From assembly GCA_021464525.1 (NCBI GenBank), contig JADRCO010000526.1, positions 1 through 31,670 on the forward strand: a stretch of DNA of 31,670 nucleotides, written 5' to 3'. Source of the stretch: Rhizophagus sp. LPA8_4_AMF (taxonomy: Eukaryota > Glomeromycota > Glomeromycetes > Glomerales > Glomeraceae). Every line of letters starts with the position of its first letter. Positions within the stretch are counted from its first letter, which is position 1. Below, piece by piece: positions 23,276-31,670 of the stretch. The notes below the pieces were generated by a model. It ran no database searches, had not been told where the DNA came from, and saw only the letters and a list, made by a program, of their open reading frames with translations. A program made the position numbers and the translations under genes.

Positions 23276-26200
23276 TTATTCCGGGCAAGTTTCTAAAGGT
23301 AACAAAATTTTAGCGATGCGTGGCATCATTCTAGTTATTCGATTCCGTAATAAACCATCTTCAGTCCTTATTTCCTGTTGAGATATATAATTTCAGTTAG
23401 TAAATATAATTCCAGAATAAAATAATTTAAATAATTACTAAGGAATAATAACCATGGTATTAATATTAATTTCTGCATAAGAATTGTCAACTTTGATGAT
23501 GATTTCATTTTCAGAATTTTCTTTGCTAAATGCTTCGCCAAATTGGTTTCTCAAATACATCACAACGGCATCGTGTATTGTTAGTGACTGTGATGATTCT
23601 ATAGATTCTTCAAGTTCTTTCTCATCAAAATCTATTTTGTTATCATCCATAATGATATCATAATTTCCTTCAGGCATATGACTGGGATGGGATTGATTTG
23701 TGACTTTATTGTTGTAGATTAATAGATTAGCAAATAATTAAACTTTCACTTTCTTGGTTAAAAATTTTGTCTTAATATAATATCTACTTACCTTTTACTG
23801 AGGCAGGGCTGTTTTCAATATTTAATATTACTGCTATCACAGAATCAGCAATCTTGTCATTCATAGAAGTACTTGACCATTCTAGTCGAAGTTGGCTCTT
23901 ACTAATATGCTTTACCTCGATCGAATTCAATATCTATATTCAAATCAAAATGAAAACAACTAAGCTCAGATCTCGATAAATAATATGAAATTAAATACTA
24001 ATATACCGTTAAAGTTGGAATTTGTTCGCTATCAAAAGTTTCCTTCAGAGTTCCGAACATTTGCTCAAGATGATATTTCAATAGTGAAAAGGAAGAATGA
24101 TATGCAATAGTCGGTTTTTGCATTATTGTTGAAGTAGAGATACCACAAAAATCTTTGAGATCGTTTGCATCCATAATATTAAATTGAAAATCTTTTGATA
24201 CTATAATGCCAGATACAATTTGATTTTCTATTGGGTACTTTGCAGCTAAGCGACCTATAGCCTATTGAGATGTTAAATAAATGGGATAATAGTATTAATA
24301 GCAAATTAAGTACATATTTTTTAATACCTTAGCTAATTTTTCCCCTCTGAAATATAACTTCACGGGTTCACAATTTTTTGGCGAATAAATTTTGATTTTA
24401 TCGTCCCGTTCAGCAAACTTGCTCTGTAACGCGGATTTCAACCTAGCCATAGAATTTGTTTCTCCATGCACAAGTACCTATAAAAAATTTATTACAAATC
24501 AAAAATATTTTCTCCTAGTTTACTCTTTTAATTACATACCACGTGAGGAGCTTTTATTTCATCAATGAATTGACTATTCTGAATAAAATCAACGTGAGCC
24601 GAGAAAGAAACATAATTAACCGACATTCTCAGTGGAATAGTAGCACCGGACATAGAAATTATTTCTGACGGTTCAGTCATAGCATGCTAAAAGAAATATG
24701 AAATTTAAATTCACTCAATTGGTCGTTTAAATAAAAAAAAAAAATTATATATATATATACATAATTACCCGAGCCAAAGTACCCTCAACACAATATCCAG
24801 TTATAACAAGGCCATTTCGTTTGTCTGGACACCATCTTTCGAATAACTCTCTTGATAATCCGCTCTATAATATCTATAAATGAGATAAATATTATAAAAA
24901 TTCATTCGATATTTTACATACCTGTAACATACCGGGACTGGCCATCATAACACAAGGCCCGACATCATCAAAATCATCCATATTTTTAAGATTCGAGATA
25001 TGATTAAAAATAAAAGGATTATTTATAGCAAATTGTTTGCGAATCTTCTCATTCATCATATTAATATAAGTTTGATAAACTGCTATACATTTCTTTGCTA
25101 AAGACGAGGCATAATAAATAGGTACTGATTCTAGTTCAGGATGTGCTTTCCAATACTCATCAAGAATTAGAAGTAATTCTTGGGCACGGCCTAAAGCGAA
25201 AACCGGCATCAAACAACGGCCACCACGTTGTACAATGTCATGGACCAACCCTTAAAAAAAGAGAAATTAATACTGATCAAATTTTGAATTCATTATTGAT
25301 ATCTTAATGAATTACCAGTAAATCTTGCTTCTTTTTCTAATCTAGGTTCATGACTCTGAACTCCATATGTGGATTCTGTGATTAACACATCAATTCTCAC
25401 TGATGGAAGTTCAGCAGCCATTAAATGCCTGTCTTCTTCACGAGAATAATCTCCGGTATATAAAATCTAATTTTAGTAAATTGATAAGTTTTATGATCAA
25501 GGAAATTGTAAATTAAAAAATTATACATGCCTTAACACCTGCGATTTCAATCAGAAACATAGCTGCACCTAAAACATGACCTGCATTATAACTAGTAAAT
25601 TTTATTCCTTCAAATTCTACTTCCTGATGATAGTCTACAGCTTCAATTTTATCATAACTAAGCAAAAGATCTTGTTCATCATAGAGCATATCATCCAATA
25701 ATGCAACATTGCTATTAGAGTTCAAAATTAATCCATAAAATACGTAAAAATAATACAACGCTAAATTATTTTGGAATTACCTTACTCTTACATAATCAGA
25801 CAATAACCATTTATAAATCGCCTTTGTAGGATGTGTCATAAATACTCGTCCTTGAAAGGTTGTCTTTCAATAAAGAATAATGATTTTGTAAAGCTTTTGT
25901 TTAAATCAAATAGACGATTTAATAATCATACCTTTTCCAAAAAGTATGGCAAAGAAGCAGCATGGTCCAAATGAAAACTAATTATTTTTAAACAAATCAA
26001 TTAACAAATGGCAAGTTAATCGTGCTAGAAAGTTTTGTGCGAAAAAACATACTGGCTAATAAGCAAAGCATCAACAGTAGCAGGATCAATTTCATCATAA
26101 AACGGAAGTGCAGCCAAACCATTATATGCAGGGTGGACACCCGCATCAAGCTATTATTGATGGTGTAAAAATATATCTTTATTTATTTCTTTTAAAAATT

Positions 26201-26394
26201 AATAATACACTATTTATAAAATTACTATTCTTAATTATCTATTTTAGACTATTTAATACCATTATTGTTTTCCCCTTGTATTGGATGACAATACAAGACC
26301 TTCCCACTTCGTTACCAGCACCCAACGCCGTAACTTGTAAAACGTCATTTTCGTCGTTTATAGGAATTTCAAAGTTGGTTCGCTGAGTTGTCAT
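23276..26394 (-). CDS. YSH1: Cleavage and polyadenylation endonuclease CPSF73 / Ysh1
   Basis: The nuclear metallo-beta-lactamase/beta-CASP endonuclease that cuts pre-mRNA 3' ends. Fourteen exons: 26394-26260, 26150-26053, 25977-25932, 25863-25781, 25711-25531, 25466-25316, 25250-24922, 24864-24769, 24686-24540, 24477-24328, 24261-24007, 23933-23792, 23703-23453, 23374-23276; 2163 nt, 720 aa. Metal motifs are LDAG (about 46), HFHLDH (78-83), [10 protein letters not shown] and YTGDYS (D187). Beta-CASP motifs [15 protein letters not shown] and VVLVHGE are present, so the enzyme should be active. The usual Cys of LDCG is Ala here. A CPSF73-type C-terminal domain follows. Intron 5 (25467-25530) has a GC donor, needed to join GVK to ILYTGD. 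The gene is divergent from the lipase gene. Confidence 0.95.
25467..25530 (-). other. GC-AG intron in CPSF73
   Basis: Read on the minus strand, the intron begins GCATGT after AAG and ends AAATTAG. The GT four bases downstream (GTATAA) would shift the frame. With the GC donor, the junction reads AGVK-ILYTGD, matching the conserved family sequence across the exon border. Confidence 0.8.
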
Positions 26395-26574
26395 TTTTGA
26401 AATTTCAAAAACAATTAAAATTGCTAATTATTGGATATGCTATTATTGGATACGCAAGCTGCAAAAAATTAGTACAAAAGTTATAGTGACACTAACTTTT
26501 GTAGATCACGTTATAGACTTATAGTTTTACTACTAAATTATGGATATAAAATTTGAAACTTCCCATAAGCAATC
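26395..26574. promoter_or_regulatory. Bidirectional promoter between CPSF73 and the lipase gene
   Basis: 180 bp separate the two start codons. A perfect 16-bp palindrome TTTTGAAATTTCAAAA (26395-26410) touches the CPSF73 ATG. A perfect 11-bp inverted repeat, TACAAAAGTTA at 26473-26483 and TAACTTTTGTA at 26493-26503 with a 9-nt loop, lies near the middle. A short direct repeat TATTGGATA occurs at about 26432-26452. Confidence 0.45.
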
Positions 26575-28160
26575 ATGCCACCCGATCTCTTCGAAAATGA
26601 GCTCAACTTAGAAAATGCTCCTGTTCCCCCCAGCGTGAACTCTGTACCTCCCGTAGTTTTCGTTGAAGGGTTCATGGGGCCCGGTAAACCAAGAAATTGG
26701 GGTCCGCTTGCTGAAATCTTTAAAAATACAGGTATTGATCAAAATTGTAGCAGAAAACTCATTTTTGCGAAGCCCGGTTGTTGTAATTCATTGCATGATA
26801 GGGCAATTGAAATATTCTATCAGATCAAGGGCGGAAGAGGTAAACAATACAATTTAGTGCGGTAGAATACTAGATTAGCGAATTCACGAATAAAGGTTTT
26901 ACTAATAGTTGACTATGGAGAAGAGCATGCAAAAGAATTTGGACACGCTCGTTTTGGTCGCAGATACGAGGGATTTTACCCCCAATGGAGCGCATCAAAC
27001 CCGATCCATTTTCTGGCACATTCGTTGGTATGCTTGATATTTTTCATTCATCAAATTGAAAGAACAATTGAACTTAATATAATTGCATTATCAGGGAGGC
27101 ATTACCATTTGGAAACTACAGCAATTACTAGCAAGTGACATATTCCCCGCTTCTCTAAATCCACATCCTGACATGATACTTTCTCTAACTGCTGTATCAA
27201 CACCCTTTAAAGGAACTCAAGGTGTCTATCTTCTCGGTAGCACGATTAATCCAAATAACATTATTCGCCCATTTTCTATAGGTTGTTGGCTTGGCCGATT
27301 TGTTCACATTTATGAATACTTTAATATTCAATGGATAAAAAGACTATTTTATGACTTCAATGTCGATCATTGGAATTTTTATTGGAAAAATGTATGGGGA
27401 TGTGCTGTAACAGAGAAAGAGCAACAACCAGATAATGACAACCAAATCACGTCTGAAGAAATAAAGCAAAGCGTTGCAGGCAAAACCTATGGATTACTGT
27501 ATTGCTTGTATAAAAGTCCATGGTTGTATAATAAAGATAATGGACCATTTGATATGACTATACACGGGATGAAAATTGTAAACGAAACGAGTCGAATATT
27601 TCCAAACACATTTTATCGCTCTTATGTTACAACTATTGTAAAATCAATTTCCTATTCTATTCTCTTCATTTTATATCTCTATTGATGCCATTTCATTCAT
27701 TTCTACTTAGACTTACCCGGAAAATTCAATATATCATACCCCAAAGCCCTCATTATCTCTGTATTACCCAATATATTATCTTTCCTACAAAATTGGCCGT
27801 TTTCGATTCCCAGAAGGATACAAACAATATCAACCCATTGCTGATGAGGAACTACCCGAATGGTATGAAAATGATGGTCTATGTCCTATTATATCTCAAT
27901 ATCATCCCTTTTCATGCTCTCCTAGTTATTGTACCCATCATGATGGTATGCCACCATCTGAAAAATACAAATATCAACATTCATATCAAGTTTCTACAAA
28001 ATCAAGACCAAATCCCGTTCGTGGACAATGGGAAGTATGGAAGATTAAGGATACAACACATTGGAGTATCATTCCAGTTTGGTACAATGATCCAAAGCAA
28101 ATGGAATTTTTTGTTGGATATAAAGAATACCTTGACCAATTAGATGCATTACATTTATAG
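26575..28160 (+). CDS. Lipase, bacterial family I.5-like zinc-type alpha/beta hydrolase
   Basis: A predicted triacylglycerol lipase. Exons 26575-26839, 26909-27027, 27095-27637 and 27711-28160 give 458 aa in frame. The signature is that of family I.5 lipases (Bacillus/Geobacillus/Staphylococcus): VVFVEGFMGPG (oxyanion region), VDYGEEHAKEFGHARFG (89-105) and the nucleophile elbow AHSLGG with Ser127. By alignment from memory the triad is Ser127, Asp364 (ENDG) and His426 (TTHWSII). The residues binding structural zinc in that family have counterparts here: Asp75, His95, His101 and Asp219. No signal peptide is visible, so an intracellular role, for example on stored lipid, is possible. Exon 4 is read in a different frame from exon 3, so the intron at 27638-27710 is essential. 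The family is clear; substrate and place of action are inferred. Confidence 0.85.
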
Positions 28161-28564
28161 TTCAAAAATATTTTACATAGTGTGATCAGAATGTAAGAAT
28201 ATAATTAATTTTTCAATACTAATTATTTATTTAGATTTAATTTAATTTAATAGAATTAAAGATGAATTAACTTACAATAAGGCTATTCAAGAAAGGTAGC
28301 TTTTATTATGTAATTTGTTTTCTTTAAGATTTCATATTAAATATTTTTGATGTTTAATTATAAACTATCAAGTCTTTTTTCATGTAATATAATTTTCAAA
28401 GTTTTATCAAGATGATTTTTATATTTTCATCAATCCTATTTGAACAAATATAATATATTAATAATACTGTAAAAAGTAAAATTGGATTAGCAACTTATAT
28501 ATAGTATCAGATTGTTTAAAAGTCATCATTTTTTTTACATTACATGAAACTTTTTATAGTATAA

Positions 28565-28643
28565 ATGATATTTAATTATAAATTACCAATCATTGTAATT
28601 TCCATTTTTTCAACTATTCAATTAGCCCTTTTACAAGATACAG
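28565..28643 (+). pseudogene. Possible orphan signal-peptide exon
   Basis: ATG opens a 26-codon frame whose product has a basic N terminus, a hydrophobic core (LPIIVISIFSTIQLALL) and then QDT, followed at once by a donor-like GGTAAATA. This is how first exons of secreted fungal proteins look. No continuing exon is convincing: the nearest AG gives a 37-nt intron and a stop after 11 codons. It may be a gene fragment, a short secreted peptide or chance. Confidence 0.25.
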
Positions 28644-29098
28644 GTAAATAAATCCAAATATTTATTTATTTTGTTTAAAGTATTATTGGTGGAGCCTTTA
28701 TTCTGTAAATAATGGTCATACACATTACAACAAACACATTACAATAATGACACTCCACTTCTGCTATGTAATGAAAATATCCAAAACACTTAATACAAAT
28801 GTACCTTATACCAAACATCAAAAAAACCAAAATGAGAAAATAAAAGGAAACAATCAGCTAAGACAACCAGTTCTCCTTTTCCTATTACATTTAAAAATTC
28901 AGGCTGTCTAGCATTATTATAATAATACTATATTAAACTATTTAAGAAACTCTGAGTTTTAATTGAATTTTAGCTAAAATAGCTAATTTGTTAATTAGAG
29001 CTTTTCACTGGATTATCCTATAAATAATTTAGGATAATTCACTAGAGAAATTTGATTCTTAATATCCTATTATATTAGAAAACAGTAATCTGAATAAA

Positions 29099-29128
29099 TT
29101 ATTTTAGAATAATGTTATTCTAAAATAA
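29099..29128. repeat. Perfect 14-bp palindrome
   Basis: The arms are exact reverse complements around a 2-nt TG centre; the core arm is ATTTTAGAATAA (29101-29112). The hairpin is AT-rich and lies in non-coding DNA. It may be the centre or end of a decayed element. Confidence 0.5.
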
Positions 29129-29605
29129 AATATGATGAAATTATTGAAATTATATATTTAGATTTAATTTATAGATATTTAATCACCTTGCTATTAAAAA
29201 TATAAAGAGTAGTAAATCTAATACTTGATTTTATAAACTTTGATATTTTAGACATTATCAATTCAGCACCATTTACTTGTGATAATTCTAAATCTAAATA
29301 TTAATCAAATTATTTGTATGTAAGGATTTATAGAATTATTTATCTTTCAAATTTTAAATCCAGATATCCATTTTAAAATTAATTAACCAAATACAGTTAG
29401 AATAATAAGATAATCTGAATATATTCTTCATTTAAAAAAAACTCTATTATCAATACTATCCAAGAATTTGCTATTATTTTATTTGGTATATTTGACCTTC
29501 TTGTAATAATTTGCTAATTATTAGTTAGTATTCTATAATTACATATTATTGGATAGGAGTGGTTCAATATTAGTCGAAGACTGATATAGCCCCATCCAAT
29601 AATTA

Positions 29606-29743
29606 TATTATTGTATAATCATTAGGATTAATGCGATATATCAATAACAATATAATGTTGATCGGCATAAAAAATATCAGGTCAATTATACAGAATATTG
29701 TCTTTTAAATTTTCGCATAATCCTAATTAATTATACAATAATT
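29606..29743. mobile_element. MITE-like inverted-repeat element, about 138 bp
   Basis: Terminal arms of about 30 bp begin near TTATTGTATAATCATTAGG (from 29609) and end near ATTATACAATAA (to 29742). They are reverse complements with a few mismatches; the inner parts ATTAGGATTA.TGCGA and TCGCATAATCCTAAT pair well. The interior is non-coding. Directly to the left, 29547-29606 carries another inverted repeat, TATTGGATAGGAG against CCCCATCCAATA, so elements may be nested or adjoining. Confidence 0.55.
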
Positions 29744-29847
29744 AAAAAAATTTTATTAAAATTCAAGTGTTATATCAGGCAATTGAAAACTTTGTTGAAA
29801 TTTAAATATCCATATTATAATCTTAGTATTAATTTTTTTTTTTTTAG

Positions 29848-30580
29848 TTGTTCACCCAATGTATTGGTTAATAACTTGGACTAAGTAATAACAGGCTACC
29901 AACAAGGTGGTAATGATGCCTTATCTACACCCTTGGTCCTAATTAACGTTACTATAAACCTCCCTCTTATACTATGCAGTCAACAGAGATTACATACTTG
30001 GTATCTTCCAAATATTACCATACTAGGTAAATGCTCTCGTATTATACCCTATTCCTGAGCATTAGTGTAGCTGATACTATGCCACCTGTACAGCGGTTCA
30101 GGGATCAGGTGCAATGAAAGCAAACATCTAAATACCTTCCATATCAGTTATACATCCTAGAGATACTGCAATACTAGGACGTCCTATGTGGCCTCACTTA
30201 AGCCTATTATAGGCCGCGACTACTCTTCCAAGCCTAATATAGTTGTGGATCCTTTAGTGATATTATAGGAGAACATTATGACCCTTTGTTGAAATATGCA
30301 GCTGAACTGTACATACTAATTCACCATGATGCAGTCCCTACCTAGCAGTGACCACCAAGACAGTAAGCTTATGCCAAGAGTATAGGATCTCCCCTATATA
30401 TAAGAAGCCTACCCCAGCTTTCCAGAAATTACCAGCCAGTATATCAAATTCACCTGGAAATCGAACCCAGCCTTAGAACCTTATACACTTGTCAGTTCAT
30501 GAACATTCTGGTTAGTCTAAACCTATTAGAAGGTAAATTACCATTAGGCGACACAAAGTGGTAAAAATGATTTTCATATC
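29848..30580. mobile_element. LTR-like or other repeat-derived block of higher GC content
   Basis: This stretch has visibly higher GC and more balanced base use than the DNA on both sides, yet no long open frame. It begins TGTTCACCCAATG, and near its right part has a TATA-type promoter string (CCCCTATATATAAGAAG, about 30393-30409) followed by C/T-rich sequence, which is how retrotransposon LTRs look. I could not define matching ends or a target-site duplication, so a solo LTR is a suggestion only. Confidence 0.35.
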
Positions 30581-30595
30581 TGAAATCAAATTTGT

Positions 30596-30695
30596 GTGAC
30601 CCGGCTACCTGGATTTTTATTTTTAAAATTAAAAAATTTTTTACCCAATAAACTTAATATTTAACATTTAGAAGTTTCGCGACCTGGCTACATGC
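30596..30695. repeat. Degenerate direct repeat flanking an A/T tract
   Basis: GTGACCCGGCTACCTGG (30596-30612) recurs as GCGACCTGGCTACATGC (30679-30695), 13 of 17 positions equal, 83 bp apart. The shared core is GAC-C-GGCTAC. They flank A- and T-rich filler and may be ends of a small element or a decayed duplication. Confidence 0.35.
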
Positions 30696-30923
30696 TTACA
30701 TTTGTTACTGCGCACTATTTTAATTTGTTGTATTTTATTATTTGCTGTATAATTAAATATTCAATAAATTTAGAAAAAAATGTATAAAATTGAAAGAATG
30801 TATAAATTTGTCTATTGCTAAATTTATAAATAAATTGTTAATCTATAAATTTGTTAAATTTAATCATTTAATAATATTAATTAATCTTACTTCGTTAACT
30901 AAACCAAGCAATTATGATGCATT

Positions 30924-31109
30924 GCTGCGCCCCTGATTGAGTAAAAAATGTCGCTAGCTTTCCTTTTATGACTGTGTCCCTGATTAAAATAAAACTAGTT
31001 TCGTTAACTTTCTTTTATGCTGCGCCTCCTAATTGAGCAAAAAACGCTTCGCTGACTTTCCTATTATGATTGCGCCCCTGATTAAAATAAAACTAGTAAA
31101 AAACGCGCC
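30924..31109. repeat. Dimeric tandem repeat, about 2 x 96 bp
   Basis: Four related units of about 42-49 bp lie head to tail: 30924-30969, 30970-31018, 31019-31068 and 31069-31109. Units 1 and 3 share GCTGCGCC..CTGATTGAG-like starts and a CTTTCCT end. Units 2 and 4 share an exact CCCTGATTAAAATAAAACTA core. The order A-B-A-B shows duplication of a two-unit block. The repeats stop about 45 bp before the start of the partial gene at 31154, so they may sit in its promoter or 5' intron. Confidence 0.6.
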
Positions 31110-31153
31110 AGAATAAACTTTTCGCAAACCTCTTTTTTCTGAATTTCAGCAAA

Positions 31154-31670
31154 ATGCCGTTTTCAAATATTCACATCTCTAAAGGGTCACAAGTTCTTCA
31201 TGGATGGTATATTCATCCTATTCCTTATGAAATGACAATAAAGAATTTCTTTGTAAAGCTTGTATTAACTAAAGAATTGTCCCCTGAATGTGGCATTAAT
31301 ATAGCAGCTTCTGAAGTAATAGAACGTGTCGAGTTAAGTGAGACACCAGCATCAGCTGCAACTCAAGTCAGTCCTGACTGTGGTATCATAGAACTTACAT
31401 CAAGTATAGGCGTACATATACATTATTGGCTCAAAAATGATACCAGAATAGTTCCTGATTTGGTACCACATCGGAACAGCTTCATGATTATGATGCAAAA
31501 TGCACATAGAGCCCAGTTGCACTTGCCGAACTTCTCACAGTCAGGAAAAGCAAATCACAAGCAAATATTACGCTGCGATCTTGTTGATTGGATTCACCTT
31601 CATAATGGAGGATGGTCTACTCAATCACTTGCTGATACACAAGGCAAGCAATTTATTGTTAACTTGGTTG
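31154..31670 (+). CDS. Partial protein of unknown family, cut by the window end
   Basis: An open frame of 172 codons starts MPFSNIHISKG and runs to the window end without a stop. It is less AT-biased than the genes to its left, and stop-free length in this genome makes it very probably coding. TTTCTGAATTTCAG ends five bases before the ATG and would serve as the acceptor of a 5' UTR intron. The product is mixed alpha/beta-like, with His/Asp-containing segments such as HIHYWLKND and DWIHLHNGGW and two Cys in ECG and DCG contexts. There is no signal peptide or transmembrane segment in the visible part. I do not recognise the family. The repeat-rich surroundings leave open a mobile-element gene or a lineage-specific multigene family. 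Confidence 0.65.
   Translation, partial: MPFSNIHISKGSQVLHGWYIHPIPYEMTIKNFFVKLVLTKELSPECGINIAASEVIERVELSETPASAATQVSPDCGIIELTSSIGVHIHYWLKNDTRIVPDLVPHRNSFMIMMQNAHRAQLHLPNFSQSGKANHKQILRCDLVDWIHLHNGGWSTQSLADTQGKQFIVNLV

Larger units (their letters stand above)
28161..29847. other. Gene-poor, repeat-bearing AT-rich region
   Basis: No complete gene is supported. The region holds a possible isolated signal-peptide exon (28565-28643), a hairpin at about 29006-29045 with 9-bp core arms ATTATCCTA/TAGGATAAT, a perfect palindrome at 29099-29128, and inverted-repeat elements around 29540-29745. Confidence 0.45.

Noticed and set aside
27682..28143. 153-codon plus frame in another phase
   Set aside because: Shadow of lipase exon 4; the true phase carries ENDG and TTHWS and joins exon 3 in frame.
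1..31670. CRISPR arrays, rRNA and tRNA genes
   Set aside because: No regularly spaced identical repeats, no rRNA cores and no recognisable tRNA A/B-box pairs were seen on either strand.

Overview
The window looks like nuclear DNA of an arbuscular mycorrhizal fungus close to Rhizophagus (Glomeromycotina). The pointers are a very AT-rich background, short phase-consistent spliceosomal introns in every gene, a TKL-like kinase of the expanded Rhizophagus type (Cys cluster, WTSGN, HRDLHSGNIL) and fungal housekeeping genes. The assignment rests on family recognition by eye, not on a database search.

Layout. 1-1527: AT-rich DNA with a hairpin repeat at the left edge. 1528-6518 (-): a short, divergent 1,3-beta-glucan synthase (GT48) in three exons. 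6519-12250: gene-poor DNA with a decayed coding remnant, a MITE-like element and two adjacent large palindromes. 12251-13915 (+): a TKL-like kinase with a GC-AG intron and a 9-nt microexon. 14366-28160: a compact housekeeping island. It holds complex I subunit NDUFA13 (+), the nucleolar Pol5/MYBBP1A protein in 18 exons (-), mitochondrial thioredoxin (-), TRM112 (+), TRM10 (+), the mRNA 3'-end endonuclease CPSF73/Ysh1 in 14 exons (-), and a zinc-type family I.5-like lipase (+). 28161-31670: repeat-rich DNA with inverted-repeat elements, a more GC-rich LTR-like block, and a dimeric tandem repeat just upstream of an unrecognised open frame that runs off the window.

I rebuilt the exon structures by hand. 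Each complete gene closes in frame: glucan synthase 1610 aa, kinase 474, NDUFA13 127, Pol5 1199, thioredoxin 146, TRM112 121, TRM10 358, CPSF73 720, lipase 458. Two introns use GC-AG borders (kinase intron 1, CPSF73 intron 5), and both are forced by frame and family alignment.

The island is rich in RNA and translation functions: rRNA transcription (Pol5), the methyltransferase activator Trm112, tRNA m1G9 methylation (Trm10) and mRNA 3' processing. Two divergent pairs (thioredoxin/TRM112 and CPSF73/lipase) share promoters under 200 bp. CACGTG boxes lie just upstream of Pol5 and between thioredoxin and TRM112. I see no CRISPR array, tRNA or rRNA gene. I found no clearly new multi-gene system; the most unusual items are the divergent glucan synthase, the bacterial-type zinc lipase, the non-canonical introns and the palindromic repeats.
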